Assembly: GCA_964439725.1 (NCBI GenBank)
Contig: CAYTPY010000005.1
Span: 1 to 48,446, forward strand
DNA length: 48,446 nucleotides
Source: Croceibacterium_A sp964439725
GTDB lineage: Bacteria > Pseudomonadota > Alphaproteobacteria > Sphingomonadales > Sphingomonadaceae
Direction of reading: 5' to 3'
A program made the translations under genes and the position numbers. Of the stretch, positions 42,259 to 48,446 are shown in pieces (position 1 is the stretch's first letter; each line of letters starts with the position of its first letter). The notes beneath the pieces are model-generated. The model ran no database searches, was not told the DNA's origin, and saw nothing but the letters and a program-made list of their open reading frames with translations.

Positions 42259-42849
42259 CTATGCGACGCCGAAGTTGGCGCTGTCGATGTCGTCCGCGTC
42301 GAGATCTTTGACCTCGCCTTTGACACGCTCGAGCAGGCGCCGGAACTGCTCCACTTCTTCGCGGGTGAAGCTGGAGAACAGCCGCCGCTCCATCTCCAGC
42401 GCCAGCGGCATGATCTCGTCGCGCATCCTCACTCCTTCGGTCGTGAGGTCGAGGTGGTGGGAGCGGCCATCCTGCTCGTTCGGACGGCGATCGGCCAGGC
42501 CGCGCTCTTCGAGGACGCGGCAGGCGCGGTTCACCGCCACCTTATCCATGTAGGTCAGGCGCGTGAGCTCCCGCTGCGTGAGCGGGCCGGAGTCTCCCAG
42601 AACCGCCATCACCCGCCATTCGGGCACGCTCAAGCCAAAGCGCTGGCGGTATTCCTGAGCGATACGGCCGCTCACCACATTCGAGGTGATCGAAAGCTGG
42701 TACGGCAAGAATTCGCTGAGAGGCGTCGTCCGGTTCATGTCGCCAGTCTGTTCCAGCGCGTTAACCAATGCAAGCTTGGGCGTGACGGGCGGCCAACGCC
42801 GACCGTCCGGACGTACCGAGTGCTTCGAATTCAGGTCTTGTTGTGGCAT
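42259..42849 (-). CDS. MarR-family transcriptional regulator
   Basis: Winged-helix repressor of about 196 residues. The domain spans about 45-180: FLPYQLSITSNVVSGRIAQE, then LSVPEWRVMAVLGDSGPLTQ, the recognition-helix region MDKVAVNRACRVLEERGLA and the wing DGRSHHLDLT. I chose the ATG at 42849 because a G-run (GGGGGGGATCG) sits just upstream; an ATG at 42738 (MNRTTPLSEF) is an alternative without the N-terminal extension. Ligand unknown. It follows the SDR gene on the same strand by 28 bases, so it may control that gene. Confidence 0.9.
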   Translation of the reverse strand: MPQQDLNSKHSVRPDGRRWPPVTPKLALVNALEQTGDMNRTTPLSEFLPYQLSITSNVVSGRIAQEYRQRFGLSVPEWRVMAVLGDSGPLTQRELTRLTYMDKVAVNRACRVLEERGLADRRPNEQDGRSHHLDLTTEGVRMRDEIMPLALEMERRLFSSFTREEVEQFRRLLERVKGEVKDLDADDIDSANFGVA

Positions 42850-42877
42850 CGATCCCCCCCGGGTTCTGAACCGCCGA

Positions 42878-43660
42878 CTATTTCGGCGGCATGCGAATGG
42901 CGCCGTCGAGCCGCACGGTGGCGCCGTTGAAGTAGCCGTTTTCGACCATCAGCATGACGAGCGCGGCATATTCGTCCGCGCTGCCGAGACGTTTCGGAAA
43001 CGGCACCGCGGCGGCGAGCGACTGCTGAGCCTTCTCAGGCAATCCGGCCATCAGCGGTGTGTTGAAGATGCCCGGCAAGATGGTGTTGATGCGGATACCT
43101 TCGGACATCAGGTCGCGCGCGATCGGCAGGGTCATTCCGGCCACACCCGCCTTCGAGGCGGCATAAGCGACTTGTCCGATCTGGCCGTCCTCGGCGGCGA
43201 CCGAGGCCGTGCACACCATGGCCCCGCGCTCACCATCCTCGAGCCCGTCGAGCGTCATCATCCCCGCGGCCGACTTGGCGACGCATTGAAAGGTCCCGAC
43301 GAGGTTCACCCGCAGCGTCTTCACGAACAAGTCGACCGGCAGGTGCGAGATCTCGCCGGTGTCGCGATCGCGGCGGATAGTCTTGCCGATCGTGCCGATG
43401 CCGGCACAACACACCAGTACCCGTTCCTGTCCATGCGCCGCGCGCGCCTTGGCGAACCCGGCATCGACCGAGGCTTCGTCGGACACGTCCACGGTGCAGG
43501 CAATGCCGCCAATCTCCTCGGCCACTTGCCGGCCGCGTTCCTCGTTGAGATCGAACAGCGCCACCCGCGCCCCCTTGGCCGCCAGCGCGCGCGCGCTCGC
43601 CTCGCCAAGACCGGAAGCGCCGCCGGTGACGATGGCCGAGGTGGAGGCGTCGATCTTCAT
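42878..43660 (-). CDS. Short-chain dehydrogenase, 3-hydroxyacyl-CoA dehydrogenase type-2-like
   Basis: Classical SDR of 260 residues. NAD(P) motif TGGASGLG (12-19), Asp37 after the second strand favouring NAD, NAG-equivalent CCAGIG, Asn119, Ser153, Tyr166 and Lys170 (YAASK). The DGQIGQVAYAASKAGVAGMT stretch and PGIFNTPLMAGLP are typical of the type-2 (HSD17B10-like) 3-hydroxyacyl-CoA dehydrogenases, so fatty-acid or branched-chain acyl-CoA oxidation is the best guess. It appears to form a two-gene unit with the MarR regulator. Confidence 0.9.
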   Translation of the reverse strand: MKIDASTSAIVTGGASGLGEASARALAAKGARVALFDLNEERGRQVAEEIGGIACTVDVSDEASVDAGFAKARAAHGQERVLVCCAGIGTIGKTIRRDRDTGEISHLPVDLFVKTLRVNLVGTFQCVAKSAAGMMTLDGLEDGERGAMVCTASVAAEDGQIGQVAYAASKAGVAGMTLPIARDLMSEGIRINTILPGIFNTPLMAGLPEKAQQSLAAAVPFPKRLGSADEYAALVMLMVENGYFNGATVRLDGAIRMPPK

Positions 43661-43900
43661 GGCAGGCTCCTTAGCGGTCGAGCCGCCGGCATAATCCGCC
43701 GGCCCCGCGCGTCAACTCCTCACGTTGTCCGCGCCGGACCAGGCACCTGTTGCGGCCGCGACACACAATTGCGCAGAAACGCCCCTCACGGCGAACGCTT
43801 GGAAACCTGAACAAGCCGTTCATCGTTCCCCTTGAGCTGCCGTTAGGAGGCGCGCGCGGATTTCGGACTGCCAGGCACTGGCGCCCTAGGCGCCGGTAAT

Positions 43901-43916
43901 GTGGTCAAAATACCAC
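43901..43916. promoter_or_regulatory. Operator-like dyad GTGGT-CAAAAT-ACCAC
   Basis: Perfect 5-base arms around an AT-rich centre, 152 bases upstream of the receptor GTG. Such dyads are typical of dimeric repressors, but no regulator gene adjoins the receptor. Candidate operator only. Confidence 0.45.
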
Positions 43917-43918
43917 GA

Positions 43919-43960
43919 TTACAAAGGAAACGTTACAGGCGAAACGTTCGCAATTGAAAC
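43919..43960. repeat. Three tandem 14-base units (TTACAnnnGAAACG type)
   Basis: Unit 1 (43919-43932) is TTACAAAGGAAACG and unit 2 (43933-43946) is TTACAGGCGAAACG, identical at 11 of 14 positions. Unit 3 (43947-43960) is degenerate, TTCGCAATTGAAAC. GAAAC therefore recurs every 14-15 bases. The array abuts the GTGGT dyad and precedes the receptor gene, so cooperative protein binding or a promoter-activating site is plausible. Confidence 0.5.
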
Positions 43961-44068
43961 TAGCGGCGCCTTAACGCAGGCGAACGAGACGCACTCCGAT
44001 GGTCTGCCCGTGCAGGCGATGTGCTGATGTCAGGCTGGGCGACTGGCCGCAGATTGGGGACTGAACAC

Positions 44069-47000
44069 GTGAAAATCTCAATTCTCGCAAAGCTTTCGGC
44101 GGCGTCGTCTCTGACGGCGCTCGCGATGGTAAGCGCACCCGCTCTGGCGCAGGACGCGACCGATGATACCGCGGCGCAAGCCGAGGCCGGCGATGTGATC
44201 CTCGTGACTGGCTCGCGTATTCAACAGCGGCCCGAGCTTCAATCGGTAGTTCCGGTCACCAATTTCGGTGGCGATCAGATCTATCGACAGTCCACTCCCA
44301 ATATCGGTGAGGCGCTGAACGATCTGCCGTCACTTCGCAGCACCTATTCCCAATCTAACCCTGACCTGGGAATCGGCGTCGCGGGCCTCAACCTGCTAGA
44401 TCTTCGCGGGCTCGGAATTCAGCGCACCTTGACGCTGGTCAACGGTCGGCGGCACGTCGCTAGCGACATTCAGGCGACTGCGTCTGCGGTAGACATCAAC
44501 ACCATTCCGACACAGTTGGTGGACCGCATAGACATTGTTACGGGCGGTAACTCGGCAGTTTACGGGTCTGACGCCATCGCGGGCGTCGTGAACTTTGTCC
44601 TCAAAGAAGATTTCGAAGGACTCTCTTTCCGTGCGGGTGCCGGCATTCCCGACTACGGCGCTGGCGGCAACCAGTTCATCTCGGGCGTCGCTGGTAAGAA
44701 CTTCGCTGACGGGCGCGGCAACATCACACTGGCCCTAGAATTCACGAATCAAGAACGCCTGTTCGCGTCACAGGTGCCTTGGCGCCGCCAATTTGACGGC
44801 TGGATCCCTGTCGACACCGATCCCTCGGGAAGCGACGGAATTGCCGACGCCGTGTTTGCGCGCGATTTACGCAACGGCACGATCGGGCGTACCACGTTGA
44901 TCGCTTTTCCGCAGACCACGCCAAATGCGCTCTGCGGAGGCTCGACGGTTCCTTCTGCCAGCGGTGCGACGTCGCCGTATAACTGCAACTTCATCTTCAC
45001 GCCTGAAGGCGAACTCATTCGCCAGACATTCGAGGGCCGGTCGTCTACCTCGGTGTTCGGTGGTTTCATCGGCGGAAACGGCGAGACCGGCAATGAAGGA
45101 CGCCAGGTTTCGGTTTATCCCGAGAGCCAGCGCTACGTTGCGAACCTGATGGGTCGTTACGAGTTTAGTCCGGCCGCCGAATTCTTCTTCGAAGGCAAAT
45201 ACGCCCGCGTGGATTCGGTGGGCTCGAACTCGGGTCCGGCTTTCAACCAGGGACAAGGCTTCACGTTCCTTGATGATCGGTCGCAAATTCGCTTAGATAA
45301 TCCCTTCTTGAGCGCGCAAGCGCGCGGAGTCATCGAGCGCGAGCTTCTGGCTTCAGGTCTGAACAACGCTCTTCAGAACGTGTTCGGCGCCCTCGACGCT
45401 GACGATCGAGCAGCAATTGCAGACGGCAGTTACCGGTTCGCCATTGCCAGGAGCTTCGAAGATCTCGGGATTCGCGATGAAGACACGAAGCGAGAAACCT
45501 ATCGCATCGTGGCCGGTTTCCGGGGCGACCTGTCCGACAACCTGAACTATGAAGTTTATGGAAACTACGGTCGCACGAAGCAGCGGATCAATGTTCTCGG
45601 AAACGTGAACGTTCAGCGGCTCTTGCTCTCCCTTGATGCGGGTGTGGACCCAGCGACAGGCAACATTGTGTGTCGCTCGCAGTTTGACCCGTCTGCCGCC
45701 TTTGCGTCGCCTGACTCAGATCCAGTTGGCGGTCCAGCGACACTCCAGGGCGATATCGCAGCTTGTATGCCGTACAATCCGTTCGGATTGCCCAACAACA
45801 CCGCTGCTCGCAACTACATCGTTTCAGATGCAGGCACTTACGGCGAACTCGAGCAGTTGAACTTTGCCGGCTTCATCTCTGGTAACACCGGCCAGTGGTT
45901 CGAGTTGCCAGGCGGCCCAGTAGGTTTCGCGCTCGGCGTAGAGTATCGTCGGGAGAACGCCTTTTTCGATGCGGATGATGAGATTGAACAGGGGCTGACT
46001 TTTGCGAACTCGCTGCAGACGTTCGATCCTGATCCCCAGGATGTGAAGGAAGTTTTCGGCGAGATCAGCCTGCCAATATTCGGTAATCGTCGGTTCCTTG
46101 AGGAACTGTCTCTGACTGCCGCAGGGCGCGTTTCCGATTATGGCGGCGCAACCGGTACGGTCATTGCTTATAATTTCGGTGGTCGTTTCTCGCCAATTCA
46201 GGACATCACTTTCCGCGCTAACTACGGACGAGCCATTCGCGCGCCGAACTACACGGAAACTTCGGATCCGCTCAGCCAGAACTTTGCGCCGGGGTTCCAG
46301 GACCCCTGCAACGTCGACCGGATCGGCAGCGGTTCAGCAAACCGCCGTGCGAACTGCGAGGCGGACTTGGGTGGCAGCATCAGCGATGCGATCTTCAACT
46401 CTTTCAATGACTTCACCCGCGGCACTTACTCGCTGGAGATCCAGAGCGGTTCGAATCCTGACCTTACAGAAGAGACTTCCGACTCGCTCACCATCGGGGC
46501 GGTATTCCAACCCCGCTTCATCCCTGGCCTGTCGCTCACCGTCGACTATTACAATATTGAGGTGAACAAGGTCATCGCGGCTCCTACCGCACAACAGATC
46601 GTCAACAGCTGTTATGATCTGCCGGACACGAACAACCAGTTCTGTGACTTGTTCGACCGGTATACAGGAACCGGCCGTGGGCCGGAGGACGAGCGGCCTG
46701 GGCAGATTCTCACCCAGTCGCTGCTTCAGGTTCCAGTGAACTTTGCCAAGCGTGAGCGCGAAGGTATCGACGTCGACCTTTCTTATCGGGCTCAGCTCGG
46801 GACGGACATGTTCGTCAACTCGCGGCTGTATTACACTCACGTTCTAGCATCGAGTAACTATCAGGACCCAACCCGTCCGGAGTACGAGAACCGTATCTTG
46901 TCTGAATTGGGCGACCCGAAGGATGAAGCAGTCTTCAACGTCGATTTCACCTTTAAGAATGTCACGTTGGGTTATGGCCTCCACTACATTGGGCCGATGC

Positions 47001-47281
47001 TGACATCTGATTATGAGAATTATTTCTCATTGAATGGTGAGCCGCCGCGGAATGCCGATGTTCGTGCCATTCGCGAGTATCCTGAGACGGTCTATCACAA
47101 CCTTCGTATGGCCTTCCAGGTAGACGATCTTGTTCCTGGCAGGCAGGCGGAGTTTTACGTCGGCGTTGATAACGTGCTGAACACGAAACCCCCCTTGGGT
47201 CTCGACGCCCTCACTGAAGGAAGCGCGATCTACGATGTGTGGGGGCGTCGCTTCTACACTGGCGTCAGTTTCGACTTCTAA
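44069..47281 (+). CDS. Large TonB-dependent outer-membrane receptor
   Basis: Energy-coupled uptake receptor of 1070 residues. Signal peptide VKISILAKLSAASSLTALAMVSAPALA|QD from the GTG at 44069 (GGGGA about 9 bases upstream). A TonB-box-like segment DVILVTGSRI (42-51) precedes the plug domain, with LVNGRRHV and GSDAIAGVVNFVLK. The 22-strand barrel ends FYTGVSFDF with the terminal aromatic residue. An earlier in-frame ATG (44021) would put a polar leader before the signal peptide. The size suits the group of ~1000-residue receptors common in sphingomonads; the ligand is unknown. Codon third positions are visibly less GC-rich than elsewhere in the window, suggesting transfer or a different selection regime. 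Confidence 0.93.
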   Translation: MKISILAKLSAASSLTALAMVSAPALAQDATDDTAAQAEAGDVILVTGSRIQQRPELQSVVPVTNFGGDQIYRQSTPNIGEALNDLPSLRSTYSQSNPDLGIGVAGLNLLDLRGLGIQRTLTLVNGRRHVASDIQATASAVDINTIPTQLVDRIDIVTGGNSAVYGSDAIAGVVNFVLKEDFEGLSFRAGAGIPDYGAGGNQFISGVAGKNFADGRGNITLALEFTNQERLFASQVPWRRQFDGWIPVDTDPSGSDGIADAVFARDLRNGTIGRTTLIAFPQTTPNALCGGSTVPSASGATSPYNCNFIFTPEGELIRQTFEGRSSTSVFGGFIGGNGETGNEGRQVSVYPESQRYVANLMGRYEFSPAAEFFFEGKYARVDSVGSNSGPAFNQGQGFTFLDDRSQIRLDNPFLSAQARGVIERELLASGLNNALQNVFGALDADDRAAIADGSYRFAIARSFEDLGIRDEDTKRETYRIVAGFRGDLSDNLNYEVYGNYGRTKQRINVLGNVNVQRLLLSLDAGVDPATGNIVCRSQFDPSAAFASPDSDPVGGPATLQGDIAACMPYNPFGLPNNTAARNYIVSDAGTYGELEQLNFAGFISGNTGQWFELPGGPVGFALGVEYRRENAFFDADDEIEQGLTFANSLQTFDPDPQDVKEVFGEISLPIFGNRRFLEELSLTAAGRVSDYGGATGTVIAYNFGGRFSPIQDITFRANYGRAIRAPNYTETSDPLSQNFAPGFQDPCNVDRIGSGSANRRANCEADLGGSISDAIFNSFNDFTRGTYSLEIQSGSNPDLTEETSDSLTIGAVFQPRFIPGLSLTVDYYNIEVNKVIAAPTAQQIVNSCYDLPDTNNQFCDLFDRYTGTGRGPEDERPGQILTQSLLQVPVNFAKREREGIDVDLSYRAQLGTDMFVNSRLYYTHVLASSNYQDPTRPEYENRILSELGDPKDEAVFNVDFTFKNVTLGYGLHYIGPMLTSDYENYFSLNGEPPRNADVRAIREYPETVYHNLRMAFQVDDLVPGRQAEFYVGVDNVLNTKPPLGLDALTEGSAIYDVWGRRFYTGVSFDF

Positions 47282-47302
47282 GTTTACAAATGATATCGAT
47301 GG

Positions 47303-47326
47303 GGGGCGGAGCTTAGTCTTCGCCCC
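47303..47326 (+). terminator. Hairpin between the TonB receptor and hydroxylase genes
   Basis: GGGGCGGAG (47303-47311) pairs with CTTCGCCCC (47318-47326) around CTTAGT: nine pairs including one G-T. TCATTCATTTG follows, a weak T-rich stretch. It could terminate or attenuate transcription, lowering expression of the downstream oxygenase relative to the receptor. Confidence 0.45.
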
Positions 47327-47353
47327 TCATTCATTTGCGCGGGGACCGGGCGG

Positions 47354-48364
47354 TTGAGCGACCTAATTTCCGTAAGTCGGGATCTGGCCCGCAATGGCGC
47401 GACGGAGCAGGCGCTCGAGCTGCTCGAAAGAGCCAGCACCGCGGGCGACACAGCAGCTTCAACGGAGCTTGGGCTGTGGTACATACGAGGCGACGTACTT
47501 CCGCGCGATCTAGCAAAAGCCCGAAAGCACCTGAGACGCGCGGCGCGAGCGGGAGGCGAAGAAGCCTTGCTTCTGGAAGTCGCATTGAGCGCCAACGGCA
47601 GCGGCGGCCCAGTCGATTGGGCATCTAGTCTTTCCCTCTTGAGACAGGGTGCGGAGCGCTTCAATTATCTCAAAAAGGAACTACGGCTAGTCGAAAGCCT
47701 GAACATTGACGAGCGGGGTTACCCCTACCAGCGGCCCCAAGGGAGCGTTATCGACGAGCGGGTAGGCTTAACGCGCTATCCCGGGTTTCTCTCGCAGTCT
47801 GAACGCCAGCACATAGCCAACATCGCGCTAAGCACACTCAGCCCTTCGACCGTCTTCGACCCCACTACCGGGCACCAAGTACAAAATACCATCAGAACGT
47901 CAGATGGCACCGTGATCGGGCCGACCCAAGAGGATCTCGTGTTCCAAGCGATCTTCCGGCGGATCGCGAAGGCCACCGACACCGATCCTGAACAAGGCGA
48001 GCCACTTTCAGTGCTTCGTTATGGTCCAGGCCAGCAATACAAGCTCCACTTTGACGCTATTGCTGGCGCTCGCAACAATCGCATCAAAACTGTCCTCATG
48101 TACCTGAACGATGCGTTCGAGGGCGGAGCAACTACTTTCCCAGGGCTCGAGATTACCGTCCAACCTAAGGCTGGCGATGCCATTGTCTTTGATGGACTAC
48201 AGGACGACGGAAGGTTGAATGATCTATCCCGGCACGCTGGCCTGCCGGTTACGCGAGGCGTGAAATGGGTCGCCACCCGATGGATCCGTGCCCTGCCTTT
48301 CGATCCCTGGGGTGACCAAGCGGCGCAGATTAAGAAGCCCGGAGCTGCTTCAGGTCCGTTCTAG
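47354..48364 (+). CDS. SEL1-repeat / prolyl 4-hydroxylase-type Fe(II) 2-oxoglutarate oxygenase fusion
   Basis: 336 residues. The N-terminal ~100 are SEL1/TPR-like helical repeats (STELGLWYIRGDVLPRDLAK, then ARKHLRRAARAGGEEALLLE), likely for protein binding. The C-terminal ~200 form a P4Hc domain: NTIRTSDG (substrate/double-strand entry motif), the iron ligands His232 and Asp234 (LHFD) and His294, and Lys304 (RGVKW) for 2-oxoglutarate. ATTFPGLEITVQPKAGDAIVF is the family core. No signal peptide, so cytoplasmic. I chose the TTG at 47354 with a GGGGA 8 bases upstream; no in-frame ATG occurs before the core domain. 72 bases after the TonB receptor; probably the same transcript. Confidence 0.9.
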   Translation: MSDLISVSRDLARNGATEQALELLERASTAGDTAASTELGLWYIRGDVLPRDLAKARKHLRRAARAGGEEALLLEVALSANGSGGPVDWASSLSLLRQGAERFNYLKKELRLVESLNIDERGYPYQRPQGSVIDERVGLTRYPGFLSQSERQHIANIALSTLSPSTVFDPTTGHQVQNTIRTSDGTVIGPTQEDLVFQAIFRRIAKATDTDPEQGEPLSVLRYGPGQQYKLHFDAIAGARNNRIKTVLMYLNDAFEGGATTFPGLEITVQPKAGDAIVFDGLQDDGRLNDLSRHAGLPVTRGVKWVATRWIRALPFDPWGDQAAQIKKPGAASGPF

Positions 48365-48387
48365 CGGGCACCACCTCGTCATTTCCC

Positions 48388-48446
48388 TCATCCCACCACC
48401 ATCCGCAGTTCCCCATCCCCCTCGTCCACGCGCACCGTGCTGCCGT
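48388..48446 (-). CDS. C-terminus of an unidentified protein (cut by window edge)
   Basis: The last 18 codons of a minus-strand frame read GSTVRVDEGDGELRMVVG and stop (TGA, 48390-48388). Third positions are GC-rich, as expected for a gene here. The ending weakly recalls the C-termini of ClpB-type chaperones, but this is too short to assign. The gap to the hydroxylase stop is only 23 bases, so the two genes converge. Confidence 0.45.
   Translation of the reverse strand, partial: GSTVRVDEGDGELRMVVG

Larger units (their letters stand above)
43661..44068. promoter_or_regulatory. Intergenic control region upstream of the TonB receptor
   Basis: About 400 bases without a credible gene, lying between the divergent SDR and TonB-receptor genes. 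It contains GGCGCC-CTA-GGCGCC (43880-43894), a GTGGT-N6-ACCAC dyad (43901-43916) and three tandem 14-base units (43919-43960). I see no confident -35/-10 pair. Composition becomes AT-richer toward the receptor gene. Confidence 0.55.

Noticed and set aside
43880..43894. GGCGCC-CTA-GGCGCC as a terminator or operator
   Set aside because: Each arm is itself palindromic, so the hairpin is a by-product of a repeated GC hexamer; no T-run and no supporting context.
43926..43948. Possible EcfG-type general stress promoter (GGAAAC...CGTT)
   Set aside because: The spacer is about 13-14 bases instead of 16-18, and the sequence is better explained by the tandem 14-base units.

Overview
The window is high-GC, gene-dense chromosomal DNA from an alphaproteobacterium, most likely a sphingomonad. 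Three things point there: the argS-SPOR-nagZ-scpA-scpB-tatA-tatB-tatC gene order typical of Alphaproteobacteria, a Caulobacter-type cpa/tad locus, and a TonB receptor paired with a 2-oxoglutarate oxygenase. I saw no rRNA, tRNA, CRISPR array, transposase or prophage block. All identifications come from reading translations and motifs by eye; no database was searched.

Layout. (1) 1-6812, minus strand: the cbb3 cytochrome oxidase operon ccoNOQP followed by its assembly genes ccoGHI, almost all overlapping; ccoI runs off the left edge after its DKTGT motif. (2) 7124-9812, plus strand: a small membrane protein, AMP nucleosidase (amn) and an orphan GH24 lysozyme, separated by dyad-rich intergenic DNA. 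(3) 9824-18438, minus strand: tamB, tamA, the N-degron transferase gene bpt and a threonine ammonia-lyase. (4) 18531-21112, plus strand: a 3-hydroxyisobutyrate-dehydrogenase-like enzyme coupled to an exported YtcJ-like amidohydrolase. (5) 21109-29133, minus strand: lipoprotein, argS, SPOR protein, a LuxR-HTH/DUF4019 membrane regulator, nagZ, scpA, scpB, tatA, tatB, tatC. The regulator gene sits inside an otherwise conserved order. (6) 29273-32205, plus strand: ispH-thrB-rnhA plus a small secreted protein. (7) 32245-34658, minus strand: a DUF6624-like secreted protein and a DauA-like D-amino-acid dehydrogenase, with small palindromes between them. (8) 34831-42204, plus strand: cpaA-cpaB-cpaC-cpaD-cpaE-tadB-tadC. 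The assembly ATPase gene cpaF is absent from its usual place, and no flp pilin gene was seen. (9) 42259-43660, minus strand: a MarR regulator and a short-chain dehydrogenase. (10) 44069-48364, plus strand: a large TonB-dependent receptor followed by a SEL1-repeat/prolyl-4-hydroxylase fusion, in visibly less GC-rich DNA, preceded by a dyad and a three-unit 14-bp repeat. (11) The right edge holds the 3' end of an unidentified minus-strand gene.

Much of the window concerns the cell envelope: microaerobic respiration, TamAB outer-membrane assembly, Tat export, peptidoglycan recycling and septal (SPOR) functions, a Tad pilus/secretion apparatus and TonB uptake. The rest is housekeeping (ArgS, ScpAB, IspH, ThrB, RNase HI). 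The strongest candidates for something undescribed are the receptor/hydroxylase pair with its iterated upstream element, the regulator inserted in the argS-tat gene string, and the tad locus lacking cpaF.
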